This document shows positions 18,491 through 27,477 of a stretch of 64,000 nt of DNA, in pieces. The stretch is taken from NCBI RefSeq assembly GCF_002483205.1, contig NZ_DLHM01000004.1, positions 124,001-188,000 on the forward strand, read 5' to 3'. The notes below the pieces were generated by a model. That model ran no database searches. It saw only the letters and a program-made list of their open reading frames with translations, and was not told the origin of the DNA. Both the position numbers and the translations under genes were made by a program. Numbering within the stretch: position 1 is the stretch's first letter; each line of letters opens with the position of its first letter. This DNA is from Flavihumibacter sp. UBA7668 (GTDB lineage Bacteria > Bacteroidota > Bacteroidia > Chitinophagales > Chitinophagaceae).

Positions 18491-19039
18491 TTATTTTTCA
18501 GGATAATTCGCATAAGTTTTTGTTTCTTCTAACTCCTTTTCTATTCGTTTGATCCAGCTTTCCTGAGCCGCTGCGTCTCTTGAATAATTGGTTTCCCTGT
18601 CATAGAGATTTTGATAAGCGGCCTGCTCATTGGTGATTCGCTGGTAAATTGCCTGAATATCTTTATCCACCGTTGTCGCCCGAAAGCGGTATGCATTCAA
18701 TTCCTTATACAACCTTCTGGTGAACAACTGGCTGATATCAAAATGACCCTGCTCATGCGCAAGAATATGGTTGGTATTTACTTTCGTCCAGGATTTATGC
18801 GGATAAAAAACACAGTTCAGATGAAACTGCAGTGATTCATCGTCATACCGATAATTAATCAAAATGGACGTGCTGGTCAATGCTGCATTGGGTGCCGTCT
18901 GAACAGGACTTCCTTTGAAATCTGACCAGTTCAGTATTCTTCTTGCCCGCCAGTTAATGGGATCCGCCGTGCTCTTCGGAGCTACTGCGCTTATGGAAAT
19001 CAGCGAAACCAATTCCAGCATTAAAGCCCAAACCATCAT
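18491..19039 (-). CDS. DUF922-type predicted zinc protease, exported
   Basis: This 182-residue protein starts with a hydrophobic segment (about residues 3-19) that could be a signal peptide. It resembles the DUF922 family of predicted secreted zinc-dependent proteases. The motif HEQGH (His95, Glu96, His99) is the likely zinc and catalytic site, preceded by a WSDFKG segment common in the family. The C-terminal half is helical and charged (ERITNEQ-like to KELEETK). Substrate unknown. It is flanked upstream by the CACCGGTCGGGTG repeats. Confidence 0.8.
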   Translation of the reverse strand: MMVWALMLELVSLISISAVAPKSTADPINWRARRILNWSDFKGSPVQTAPNAALTSTSILINYRYDDESLQFHLNCVFYPHKSWTKVNTNHILAHEQGHFDISQLFTRRLYKELNAYRFRATTVDKDIQAIYQRITNEQAAYQNLYDRETNYSRDAAAQESWIKRIEKELEETKTYANYPEK

Positions 19040-19108
19040 ACTTCTCTCAGTTTATCCAAAATAAACGAATTTGATCCTCCCCTGGTTGCATCAAACCGTT
19101 AAAACTTC

Positions 19109-19149
19109 CACCGGTCGGGTGCCACCGGTCGGGTGGCACCCGACCGGTG
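19109..19149. repeat. CACCGGTCGGGTG palindromic repeat, copies 2-4
   Basis: The 13-base core CACCGGTCGGGTG occurs directly at 19109-19121 and 19123-19135, then inverted at 19137-19149. The last two form a perfect palindrome with one central base. It abuts the pckA terminator, as copy 1 abuts the terminator at 10252-10278. Confidence 0.75.
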
Positions 19150-19178
19150 AAAAAAAAACCGCCCTGGGAGCAGGGCGG
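19150..19178 (-). terminator. Rho-independent terminator after pckA
   Basis: On the minus strand, CCGCCCTG pairs with CAGGGCGG around a 4-base loop, followed by a run of about eight T. It lies 30 bases after the pckA stop codon. Confidence 0.9.
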
Positions 19179-19207
19179 ACTTGCAAGCAACGTTGAGACC
19201 GAAATTG

Positions 19208-20818
19208 TTAAGGACGAATAACCGGAGCAGCAGCAAGTATGGCTGCCGGCGTACCCGCCTCGTATTTTTTAAAGTTTTGGATGAATTGTTTTGCCAGATC
19301 AATTGCTTTCTGGTCATATGCCAGCGGATCGGTCCATGTATTCCGGGGATTCAATAATTCAGCAGGCACTCCTTCACAGGTTTCTGGCATCTGCATTCCA
19401 AAAACAGGGTGTGCAGTATAGCTGACATCATCCAGTTTCCCGTTCAGCGCAGCACAGATCATGGCTCGGGTATAGGATAGTTTCATCCGGTTACCAACTC
19501 CGTAGGGCCCGCCGGTCCAGCCGGTATTCACCATCCAAACACGCACTTCCTGGTTCCTCAGTTTTTCTCCCAACATCTCCGCGTAAAGGGCCGGATGGAG
19601 CGGAATAAAAGGAGCGCCAAAACAGGCACTGAATGTTGATTTTGGTTCGGTTATGCCCGCTTCCGTACCCGCAACTTTGGCCGTATAACCAGATATAAAC
19701 TGATACATCGCCTGCTCGGGACTCAGCTTAGAAATTGGAGGTAACACCCCATAGGCATCACAGGTTAAAAAGAAAATATGTTTCGGAGTTGGCCCAACAG
19801 ATGGCTCCAGCGAATTGCTTATATAATCCAATGGATAAGAAACCCGCGTGTTCTCAGTTATGCTTCCATCATCAAAATTGATGGTTCGCGTACCGGGATA
19901 AAAACAGGTATTTTCAACCAGTGCACCCGGACGAATCGCCCTGAAAATCTCCGGTTCTTTTTCCTCACTTAAATTGATACATTTAGCATAACAACCGCCC
20001 TCAAAATTGAAAATGGTAGTATCACTCCAGCCATGTTCATCATCTCCAATTAAATGGCGTGCGGGATCAGCACTTAACGTGGTTTTCCCCGTTCCACTTA
20101 AACCAAAAAACAAAGCCGTATCACCATTCTCTCCCATATTAGCCGAACAATGCATACTCAAAACATGATGATCCTTCGGAAGTATAAAATTCAAAACTGT
20201 GAAAATCCCTTTTTTGGTTTCTCCTGTATATCCCGTACCGGCAATCAATACCGTTTTATATTTGAAAGAAATGATGGCCGCATTATGCTGACGGGTGCCT
20301 GAACTTACAGGATCCAACTTCAATCCGGGTGCCGATAAAATCGTCCACTCCGGATCAAAATTTTCCAACTCCTCTTCAGTCGGCCGCATAAACATATTGT
20401 ATGCAAACAGATTAATTGCTGGCTGCTCATTTACTACCCTGATCGACATCCGATAACGCGGATCAGCACAGGCATAGGCATCTCTCACCCAAATCTCCGG
20501 ACAATTACTCAGGTACTCTGTAATCTGTTTCTTAACATGAAAAAAATAGGATTCATGAATCGGCAAATTGAACTCATTCCAGTGTACAGCCCCCTCACTG
20601 ATTTCATCCAGCACTATGAATTTGTCTTTGGGACTCCGGCCGGTAAATTCACCAGTTTGAATCACCAGCGCACCGGTATCATTCAACTCTCCCTGCCCGG
20701 TTCTTAAGGTATCCTCAATTAATTCTTCGGGATCGGCCTGATAGTGTACTTCTTCGGTGGCCTTCAAACCTATAGATATCAATTGATCCATAGGGAAAAA
20801 AAATGTAGGTACTGACAT
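19208..20818 (-). CDS. pckA: Phosphoenolpyruvate carboxykinase (ATP)
   Basis: PckA converts oxaloacetate and ATP to phosphoenolpyruvate, CO2 and ADP, the entry step of gluconeogenesis. The ATP-dependent form is shown by the kinase-1a P-loop GLSGTGKTTLS, the metal-binding segment LIGDDEHGW, and the substrate regions TGRSPKDKF and NTGWTGGPYG. The length (about 536 residues) is normal. An in-frame GTG at 20827 would add three residues. I prefer the ATG at 20818 because a -7 element (20841-20848) sits just upstream. It is divergent from the aminopeptidase P gene. Confidence 0.95.
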   Translation of the reverse strand: MSVPTFFFPMDQLISIGLKATEEVHYQADPEELIEDTLRTGQGELNDTGALVIQTGEFTGRSPKDKFIVLDEISEGAVHWNEFNLPIHESYFFHVKKQITEYLSNCPEIWVRDAYACADPRYRMSIRVVNEQPAINLFAYNMFMRPTEEELENFDPEWTILSAPGLKLDPVSSGTRQHNAAIISFKYKTVLIAGTGYTGETKKGIFTVLNFILPKDHHVLSMHCSANMGENGDTALFFGLSGTGKTTLSADPARHLIGDDEHGWSDTTIFNFEGGCYAKCINLSEEKEPEIFRAIRPGALVENTCFYPGTRTINFDDGSITENTRVSYPLDYISNSLEPSVGPTPKHIFFLTCDAYGVLPPISKLSPEQAMYQFISGYTAKVAGTEAGITEPKSTFSACFGAPFIPLHPALYAEMLGEKLRNQEVRVWMVNTGWTGGPYGVGNRMKLSYTRAMICAALNGKLDDVSYTAHPVFGMQMPETCEGVPAELLNPRNTWTDPLAYDQKAIDLAKQFIQNFKKYEAGTPAAILAAAPVIRP

Positions 20819-20840
20819 AGTATGCACTCGTTTCTGTGGA

Positions 20841-20848
20841 CAAATCTA
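20841..20848 (-). promoter_or_regulatory. -7 promoter element of pckA
   Basis: On the minus strand, TAGATTTG matches TAnnTTTG and lies about 20 bases before the preferred pckA ATG. Confidence 0.5.
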
Positions 20849-20968
20849 AGCGTTGGTTCTAAGCTTCCATAATAATGTGTTACTTGTACGCATATAGTTT
20901 CATTCAAAAAAATGGCTAAAAATTTAATTATATCTAAAAAATACCCGTCTAAATCTCAATTTATTTAA

Positions 20969-20984
20969 ACTAACAATCGTTAGT
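20969..20984. promoter_or_regulatory. Palindromic operator-like site between pckA and the aminopeptidase P gene
   Basis: ACTAAC-AATC-GTTAGT has perfect 6-bp arms and lies in the 266-base AT-rich divergent gap. The form resembles a binding site for a dimeric helix-turn-helix regulator. No regulator gene is adjacent, so the assignment is inference. Confidence 0.35.
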
Positions 20985-21084
20985 ATTAGAAAACCCCTAT
21001 ATTTTAGAAAATTGAGAATACGCGGAAATTCTTGTACCCGTTAATTAAATCAGCCTTATTTTTAGCACCCTGAAAAAGAGCGAA

Positions 21085-22374
21085 ATGAAACACCTGCCAA
21101 TAGACAAGCGATTATTTACAGAGAACAGAAAAAAATTTATCAAAGCAATGGATCCCATGTCCATCGCAATCTTCAATAGTAACGATGAGCTGCCCACCAA
21201 TGGCGATGCGCTCTTTACATTTAAACAAAATTCCGATTTATACTGGCTAACCGGAATTCAGCAGGAAGATACCATGCTCCTGTTGGCACCCTTTCACCCC
21301 GATCCCTCCATGCGCGAAGTATTGGTCCTGGTTCGCCCCAATGAATTGAAAGAAAAATGGGACGGACATCGATTCCGCAGGCAGGAAGCACAGGAAATTT
21401 CCGGTATCAAAACCATTGTCTGGCTCGATAGCCTGGATGCCGTGCTGCAACCCATGATTCATCTGGCAGACACCATCTATCTCAATACCAATGAAAATGA
21501 TCGCAAAGCGAATCTGGTCCCTGTAAGAGATTACCGCTATGCAGAAGAACTTCGCAAACGGTATCCCCTTCATCAGTATAAACGATCGGCCCGAATAATG
21601 AAAGATCTCAGGGCAATTAAGTCAGCCCTTGAAGTAGATGTTATTCAACAGGCCATCGACATCACTGAAAAAACATTCCGCCGCATTCTTGGTTTCGTAC
21701 AACCCGGTGTTATGGAGTATGAAATCGAAGCAGAAATTTTCCATGAGTTTCTCCGAAACCGATCTGCTGGTCCCGCTTATGGAAGCATCATCGCCAGCGG
21801 TGATCGTGCCCGCACCCTGCATTATGTTTCCAATAACCAGGAATGCAAAGACGGCGAATTGTTACTGATGGATTTTGGTGCAGAATACGGCGGATACAAT
21901 GCCGACCTTACCCGCACCATTCCCGTAAATGGAAAATTTACCAAACGCCAGAAAGAAGTGTACAATGCCTGCCTGCATTTGCATAATTATGCAAAATCAA
22001 TTCTGAAACCGGGCATCACCATTTTACAATACACCGATAAAGTAGGAGAGGAAGCAAGCAAACAATTTCTGAAAATCGGATTGCTGAAAAAAGAAGACCT
22101 GAAAAATGAAGATCCCGAAAACCGGGCTTATAGAAAATACCTTTATCATGGTATCTCACATCATCTGGGACTGGATGTGCATGACCTTGGAACCAGAACA
22201 GAACCCATCAAAGCCGGTATGGTTTTCACCATCGAACCCGGAATATATATTGAACAGGAACAAATGGGTGTACGCATTGAAAATAATTTCTGGATTACCC
22301 GCACCGGAAACAAAGACCTCATGGCCAATATCCCCATCACAGCCGAAGAGATCGAACGCCTCATGAAAAAATAA
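21085..22374 (+). CDS. Xaa-Pro aminopeptidase (aminopeptidase P, M24B family)
   Basis: This 429-residue cytoplasmic dinuclear-metal peptidase removes N-terminal residues before proline. The N-terminal creatinase-like domain (about 1-175) starts with an FKQNSDLYWLTG motif. The pita-bread catalytic domain has metal-ligand segments LMDFGAEYGGYNADLTRT, HGISHHLGLDVHD, EPGIYIE and RIENNF. The length is typical. It is followed 28 bases later by pssA, so the two could share a transcript. Confidence 0.93.
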   Translation: MKHLPIDKRLFTENRKKFIKAMDPMSIAIFNSNDELPTNGDALFTFKQNSDLYWLTGIQQEDTMLLLAPFHPDPSMREVLVLVRPNELKEKWDGHRFRRQEAQEISGIKTIVWLDSLDAVLQPMIHLADTIYLNTNENDRKANLVPVRDYRYAEELRKRYPLHQYKRSARIMKDLRAIKSALEVDVIQQAIDITEKTFRRILGFVQPGVMEYEIEAEIFHEFLRNRSAGPAYGSIIASGDRARTLHYVSNNQECKDGELLLMDFGAEYGGYNADLTRTIPVNGKFTKRQKEVYNACLHLHNYAKSILKPGITILQYTDKVGEEASKQFLKIGLLKKEDLKNEDPENRAYRKYLYHGISHHLGLDVHDLGTRTEPIKAGMVFTIEPGIYIEQEQMGVRIENNFWITRTGNKDLMANIPITAEEIERLMKK

Positions 22375-22402
22375 GCAACAAACCCTTACTACCAACCGAA
22401 AC

Positions 22403-23167
22403 ATGAAACAAATTCCCAATCTCTTTACCCTGCTTAATCTGGTGCTGGGTTTCCTGGCCATCATTGTGATTCTGCAGAATGGGATCACCATCGCCAATGG
22501 CCCAACCGGAGAATACCTGATTGATATGCCGGAAAAAATCTGGATGGCTTCCCTATTCATCGGACTCGCTGCCGTGGTTGATTTCTTCGACGGCTTTGTA
22601 GCCCGCCTCCTGAAAGCCAGTTCTGAAATGGGGAAGCAACTCGATTCCCTGGCCGATGTGGTGAGCTTTGGAGTGGCACCCGGTTTAATCCTGTACCAAT
22701 TTTTGCGGCTGAGCATGGCGAAGGAAATAAATGGATTGGATGCTTCTATCCTGTGGACCCTGCCTGCTGTATTGGTGCCCTGCGCCGCCGCCTACCGCCT
22801 GGCCCGATTCAATATTGATACCCGCCAGTCCTATGGGTTTATCGGTGTTCCCGTTCCCGCAGTAGGTATGGTGGTGGCTTCTTTTCCACTCATGTATTGG
22901 AGTGGAAATAATGAAGCGATTACTTCCCTGTTCACCAATAAATGGGCGCTTTATGCCATCATTCTTGTACTCAGTTATCTGATGGTGAGCACCCTTCCCA
23001 TTATGGCATTTAAATTCAAAAATTTCAGCATAAAGGATAATTTGTCCAGGTACCTGGTAATCGGATTAGCCATTATTGCTGCCCTGCTTTTAAAATGGGC
23101 CGCCATGCCCGTCGTTTTCCTCGCCTATATTATTGTATCTTTGGCCTTTAAAAACAGAACAGAATGA
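22403..23167 (+). CDS. pssA: CDP-diacylglycerol--serine O-phosphatidyltransferase
   Basis: This 254-residue integral membrane enzyme makes phosphatidylserine, precursor of phosphatidylethanolamine. The CDP-alcohol phosphatidyltransferase motif D-x2-DG-x2-AR-x8-G-x3-D-x3-D is complete, running from DFFDGFVAR to GKQLDSLAD near residues 73-95. At least five hydrophobic segments are visible, starting at residue 7. Its last four bases (ATGA) overlap the start of purS, indicating translational coupling of lipid and purine genes, probably fortuitous operon packing. Confidence 0.92.
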   Translation: MKQIPNLFTLLNLVLGFLAIIVILQNGITIANGPTGEYLIDMPEKIWMASLFIGLAAVVDFFDGFVARLLKASSEMGKQLDSLADVVSFGVAPGLILYQFLRLSMAKEINGLDASILWTLPAVLVPCAAAYRLARFNIDTRQSYGFIGVPVPAVGMVVASFPLMYWSGNNEAITSLFTNKWALYAIILVLSYLMVSTLPIMAFKFKNFSIKDNLSRYLVIGLAIIAALLLKWAAMPVVFLAYIIVSLAFKNRTE

Positions 23168-23409
23168 CTTTCGCAGTACAGGTAAAAGTAATGCCGTTAA
23201 AAGAACTCCTGGATCCTCAGGGAAAAGCAGTAATGGGTGGTTTGGGAAATCTTGGTCTACAGGCAATTCAGGATGTGCGTATCGGAAAAAATATCAGCCT
23301 GCAGGTTGAAGCCAATTCTGCCGATGAAGCCCGCGCCATCGCTGAACAGGCTGCAAAAAAATTACTGGCTAATCCCGTTATGGAGCAATTTGAGATAAGC
23401 GTGAATTAA
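23164..23409 (+). CDS. purS: Phosphoribosylformylglycinamidine synthase subunit PurS
   Basis: This 81-residue small subunit bridges PurL and PurQ in the fourth step of purine synthesis. The family hallmark LDPQGKAVMGGLGNLG, followed by VRIGKNISLQVEA, is clear. PurS is needed where PurL is the small form. PurL and PurQ are not in this window. It overlaps pssA by 4 bases and its stop overlaps the rsmI ATG (TAATG). Confidence 0.9.
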   Translation: MTFAVQVKVMPLKELLDPQGKAVMGGLGNLGLQAIQDVRIGKNISLQVEANSADEARAIAEQAAKKLLANPVMEQFEISVN

Positions 23410-24077
23410 TGCTGTATCTGGTTCCATCACCTATCGGAAATTTACAGGATATAACCCTGCGGGCGCTGGAGGTTCTCAAATCAGTGGATGTTATCCTTGC
23501 TGAAGATACCCGCAACTCCTCCCGCCTGCTGAATCATTTCCAGATTCAAAAGCCGCTGACGCCCTATCACCAGCACAATGAACATAAAGTGCTGCAACAC
23601 CTGGTGGATCAACTGGTGGCTGGAAAAAATATGGCTGTGCTCACAGATGCCGGTACTCCCGGAATTTCTGATCCGGCCTTTCTCCTGGTACGGGAATGTA
23701 TCCGAAACAATGTAAAAGTGGAAACCCTTCCAGGTGCCACGGCCTTTGTTCCTGCCCTGGTCAATTCCGGCTTACCCATTCAGCGATTTTGTTTCGAAGG
23801 ATTTCTTCCGCTTAAAAAAGGAAGACAAACCCTCCTGAAAAAACTGGTTACCGAAGAACGGACCATGGTTTTTTACGAATCACCCATGCGCCTGGTCAAA
23901 ACCCTCGAAGAATTGGCTGCCTGGCTGGGTGCAGATCGCCAGGCTTCTGTTTCCCGCGAACTTACCAAGCTTTTTGAGGAAAATAAAAGAGGTACCCTGG
24001 CTGAATTAGCTACTTATTTTAGTAGCAAAACCGTTAAAGGTGAGATCGTTCTGGTCGTCGAAGGGCTAAACAGTTGA
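23409..24077 (+). CDS. rsmI: 16S rRNA (cytidine-1402-2'-O)-methyltransferase
   Basis: This 222-residue SAM-dependent methyltransferase (TP-methylase fold) modifies C1402 in the ribosomal decoding centre. The N-terminal MLYLVPSPIGNLQDITLRAL is the family signature. The loops ILAEDTRNSSRLL, LTDAGTPGISDP and the SAM-pocket segment LPGATAFVPALVNSG are all present. The length is slightly below the E. coli enzyme, lacking its C-terminal extension, which is normal for Bacteroidota. The start overlaps the purS stop by one base. Confidence 0.93.
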   Translation: MLYLVPSPIGNLQDITLRALEVLKSVDVILAEDTRNSSRLLNHFQIQKPLTPYHQHNEHKVLQHLVDQLVAGKNMAVLTDAGTPGISDPAFLLVRECIRNNVKVETLPGATAFVPALVNSGLPIQRFCFEGFLPLKKGRQTLLKKLVTEERTMVFYESPMRLVKTLEELAAWLGADRQASVSRELTKLFEENKRGTLAELATYFSSKTVKGEIVLVVEGLNS

Positions 24078-24136
24078 TTTTTAGGTTTTTCTTATCAAGA
24101 GGGATTGGATATTTGTATACTATCAAAGACCGTCAT

Positions 24137-24586
24137 ATGAGATCTGTTATACTTGGAATCGTTTTATTGACCGGAATTGCTCTAAGCTCCCCCGCAACTG
24201 CCCAGATCCGGAAAATCCCGGCTGTGGTTACAGATGCCTTCAAATACAAATACAGAAACGCTGAAAGTGTTGAATGGAAGGACAAACTTTCCCATTTTGT
24301 TGTTTATTTCCAACTCAATGGAGATAAATACGAAGCGTATTTCAAAAATGATGGCACCTGGAACGGATCGCAAAAAGAAATTACCCGTGATGATCTTCCG
24401 GAAGATGTACTGGCCGGACTGGACAAAAGCAAATACGCCGATTGGGAAATTATCGGGTATTATGAGCTGATCCAACCCAGCGACAAACTGGAATACCGCC
24501 TTCTGGTGAGCAAATCCGATCTGAACAAAAGAGACCTTACATTTACCGAAAAGGGCCGATTGGTCCGGGATAAACTTACGTTGTAA
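24137..24586 (+). CDS. Secreted PepSY-like protein
   Basis: Starting at the ATG at 24137 gives a 149-residue protein with a clear signal peptide (ends near ATAQ). An in-frame start at 24074 would bury the signal behind 21 residues, so I reject it. The mature part has the pattern VVTDAFKYKYRNAESVEWKD, YFQLNGDKYEAYFKNDGTW, then LPEDVLAGL, typical of the PepSY-like periplasmic proteins frequent in Bacteroidota. Function unknown; such folds may inhibit peptidases or bind partners. The protein at 34127-34654 has a similar layout. Confidence 0.7.
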   Translation: MRSVILGIVLLTGIALSSPATAQIRKIPAVVTDAFKYKYRNAESVEWKDKLSHFVVYFQLNGDKYEAYFKNDGTWNGSQKEITRDDLPEDVLAGLDKSKYADWEIIGYYELIQPSDKLEYRLLVSKSDLNKRDLTFTEKGRLVRDKLTL

Positions 24587-24626
24587 GAATTCTTATCTTA
24601 CCGTTTCAGCTAATCTAAACACATCT

Positions 24627-26561
24627 ATGCTTAGAAAGAATCTCTGGCTAATGGCCTCTTTATTGTTTTGTAGTGCCTCCATTCTCGCACAGCCCTCCCG
24701 CTGGCAACAGGAAGCCGATTACAAAATGTCCATTGATATGGATGTTAGCACCAATCGCTTTACCGGCAAACAGGAATTGGTGTACACCAATAATTCCCCT
24801 GATACACTGAAAAAAATTTATTACCATCTCTATTGGAATGCGTTCCAACCCAATAGTATGATGGATATCAGAAGCCAGGAACTCGGTAAAACAAAAATCG
24901 GCAACCGCCCTGATTGGGATGGCCGCGTCAGAGACCGGATCACCCACCTTAAACCGGATGAAATTGGTTACCAGAAAGTATTGTCCTTAAAAATGAATGG
25001 CGTAACCCAGGAATTTAAGGTACAGGAAACTATTCTGGAAGTTACACTCTCCAAACCCATCCTGCCAAAATCAAAAGCTGTGCTCACCATGGATTTTGAA
25101 GCGCAGGTTCCATTGCAGGTGCGCCGGGCAGGGCGAGATAATACCTCAACCGGTGTTCGCTATTCCATGGCGCAATGGTATCCCAAACTCTGTGAATACG
25201 ATTATGATGGCTGGCATCCAAACCCTTATGTTGCCCGTGAATTTTATGGTGTATGGGGCGATTTTGATGTGAAAATCAGCATCGATCGAAGCTATATTAT
25301 CGGCGGAACCGGTTATCTCCAAAATGCCAATGCAATTGGATATGGTTACGAAACACCGGGCACCAAGCCTGTTGTTCCCAACACCAAAAAACTTACCTGG
25401 CATTTTAAAGCACCGCAGGTTCATGATTTTGTTTGGGCTGCCGATCCTGAGTTCAAACATGTCGTACGTCAGGTTCCGAATGGTCCCACCATTCATGTGT
25501 TGTATAACAATAAACCCAACGATGAAAAAAACGATGCTGCCTGGACAAAAGTAGCAGATGCTGCAGTTGACGTGCTGCCCTTTATTGAAAAGCATTTCGG
25601 AAAATATCCCTACAAACAATATTCATTTATTCATGGGGGCGATGGTGGTATGGAATACCCCATGGCCACACTGGTGGCAGGTCCGGGTTTGGGTACCGCC
25701 TTTCACGAATGGATGCACAGTTGGTACCAGATGATTCTCGGAACCAATGAAAGCCGCTATGCCTGGATGGATGAAGGCTTCACTTCCTTTGCAGAAAGCC
25801 TGGTCAGCTCTTATTATGCCAGCCGCGATAAGGATAAAGCAGCCACCGTTTCTTCCGGCATAAGCACCGGACCGAAGAGAAGTATTGTGGATCCATCTAT
25901 GAAGGAAAGTCCGCATGCAGGCTCCTACCAAAGTTATTTTGCCTTGGTAAGAAGCGGACTGGAAGAACCGATGACCACTCATGCCGATCATTTCGAAACT
26001 AATTTTGCCTACAGTATCGCAGCCTATTCAAAAGGAGAAGTATTCCTTGAACAATTGGGTTATATAGTAGGGGCGGACCAGCGTGATCAGATCCTGCTGG
26101 ATTATTATAATCAATGGAAATTCAAACACCCCAATGTGCATGATTTTATCCGCATAGCTGAAAACAGAAGCGGAATTGAACTCGATTGGTACCAGGAATA
26201 CTGGGTGAATACCACCAAAACAATCGACTATGGTATTGATAGTCTGTTTGAACAAAATGGCGCCACCAGCATCCGTCTGAAAAGAACAGGAAAAATGCCC
26301 ATGCCGGTTGATGTGGTAATCACTTACCGCGATGGAAGCAAAGAATTGCACTATGTTCCCATGTACCTGATGTTTGGAGCTAAACCGGTGGAAGATCCGG
26401 CCATTCCGCGCAAAGTTTATGATGCCTGGAAATGGACTCATCCAACTTATCAGATCAGTACCAACAGAAAATTACAAGATATCAAATCGGTGGAAATTGA
26501 CCCTTCTGCAAGAATGGCTGATACCAACCCGAGAGACAATAAATTGGAGTTGAACTGGTAA
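24627..26561 (+). CDS. Secreted M1-family metallopeptidase
   Basis: This 644-residue gluzincin has a signal peptide ending at ILAQ, so it acts in the periplasm or outside. The M1 motifs are intact: the exopeptidase-like GGMEYP segment, HEWMH (zinc ligands His360 and His364, catalytic Glu361) and the third ligand Glu383 in MDEGFTSFAE, at the standard spacing. The N-terminal beta-sandwich (about residues 20-250) is typical. It probably trims peptides. It follows the PepSY-like gene by 40 bases and ends before a terminator. Confidence 0.92.
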   Translation: MLRKNLWLMASLLFCSASILAQPSRWQQEADYKMSIDMDVSTNRFTGKQELVYTNNSPDTLKKIYYHLYWNAFQPNSMMDIRSQELGKTKIGNRPDWDGRVRDRITHLKPDEIGYQKVLSLKMNGVTQEFKVQETILEVTLSKPILPKSKAVLTMDFEAQVPLQVRRAGRDNTSTGVRYSMAQWYPKLCEYDYDGWHPNPYVAREFYGVWGDFDVKISIDRSYIIGGTGYLQNANAIGYGYETPGTKPVVPNTKKLTWHFKAPQVHDFVWAADPEFKHVVRQVPNGPTIHVLYNNKPNDEKNDAAWTKVADAAVDVLPFIEKHFGKYPYKQYSFIHGGDGGMEYPMATLVAGPGLGTAFHEWMHSWYQMILGTNESRYAWMDEGFTSFAESLVSSYYASRDKDKAATVSSGISTGPKRSIVDPSMKESPHAGSYQSYFALVRSGLEEPMTTHADHFETNFAYSIAAYSKGEVFLEQLGYIVGADQRDQILLDYYNQWKFKHPNVHDFIRIAENRSGIELDWYQEYWVNTTKTIDYGIDSLFEQNGATSIRLKRTGKMPMPVDVVITYRDGSKELHYVPMYLMFGAKPVEDPAIPRKVYDAWKWTHPTYQISTNRKLQDIKSVEIDPSARMADTNPRDNKLELNW

Positions 26562-26586
26562 AGAAGTTAACTTAAGTCCTTCTATT

Positions 26587-26620
26587 AAAGCCGTTGTTCT
26601 TGCAACGGCTTTAATAATTT
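26587..26620 (+). terminator. Rho-independent terminator after the M1 peptidase gene
   Basis: AAAGCCGTTG pairs perfectly with CAACGGCTTT around a 6-base loop, then a T-rich stretch (AATAATTTT). It lies 26 bases after the stop codon. Confidence 0.8.
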
Positions 26621-26764
26621 TATCCGGACAGCATTAAAGTGGTTCTGTGGAATGAGAGGTAAGGTAAGGTAAAATGATTAACAATATTTGAGGCATCCCA
26701 TTTCGAACCTCAAAATTAGTCCTCCCAGATTCTCCTCCAATACCCCAAAGTGGGTATTTTACCC

Positions 26765-27418
26765 CTATCTGCCGAAGAATTTATTGACTGCTTCCACCCG
26801 ATTGTTTACATGTAGTTTTTCGTAAATATGATAAACATGCTTACGTACCGTCTCCTGGCTAATGAATAACTGACCGGAGATTTCTTTATAAAGCAGCCCC
26901 TTGGCCAATAATTCAAGAATTTCTTTTTCCCGGTTGGATAATACACCAATGTTTTTTTCATTCCCAACCATGGGGTTAGTTTCTGTCTGACTTGGCCGGT
27001 TTTGAAATGCCGTAACCACTTTTCGCGCAATCTGACTGCTCATGGGTGCACCACCCTCACTCAATTCCCGAATGGATTCCAATAATTTGGCAGGAGAGGT
27101 TTTTTTGAGAATATACCCATTGGCGCCGGCAGTCAGGGCTTCGAAGATTTTTTCATCTTCTTCATAAACCGTACACATCATGAAAAGTACATCCGGATTG
27201 GCCGGCTTTAACTGCCGTACACATTCAATACCACTGATGCCCCCCAGGTTGATATCCATCAAAACCACATTGGGCTGTAAGGCAGGAATTTTCTCCAATG
27301 CCATTTCTCCACTGGCAAAACTACCCAGCAATTCGTACTCGTCCGATAAACGCACAATCTCCTCCAATGCATGCCTTATGTCATTGGTATCATCCACAAT
27401 ACAAACAGTTATCGCCAT
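26765..27418 (-). CDS. Response regulator, NarL/FixJ (LuxR-type HTH) family
   Basis: This 217-residue regulator has a receiver domain (residues 1-120) with phospho-acceptor Asp55 in VVLMDINLGG and acidic pocket DD at 9-10. A C-terminal LuxR helix-turn-helix (about 152-217) contains LSNREKEILELLAKGLLYKEI. It should bind DNA as a dimer when phosphorylated. No sensor kinase gene is adjacent, so it is an orphan regulator in this window. The upstream gene rsmG is on the same strand, 60 bases away. Confidence 0.92.
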   Translation of the reverse strand: MAITVCIVDDTNDIRHALEEIVRLSDEYELLGSFASGEMALEKIPALQPNVVLMDINLGGISGIECVRQLKPANPDVLFMMCTVYEEDEKIFEALTAGANGYILKKTSPAKLLESIRELSEGGAPMSSQIARKVVTAFQNRPSQTETNPMVGNEKNIGVLSNREKEILELLAKGLLYKEISGQLFISQETVRKHVYHIYEKLHVNNRVEAVNKFFGR

Positions 27419-27477
27419 ACGGCAAAGGTCATGGAAATTTGCCAGCCGTTCAATACTACTTTGTGGTAGTTTACAGA

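Noticed and set aside
18396..18506. 36-codon plus-strand frame with a lysine-rich stretch
   Set aside because: Short, overlaps the 3' end of the DUF922 gene, and has no recognisable feature.
24074..24136. Upstream start for the PepSY-like protein
   Set aside because: It would put 21 residues before a clear signal peptide. The ATG at 24137 is preferred.
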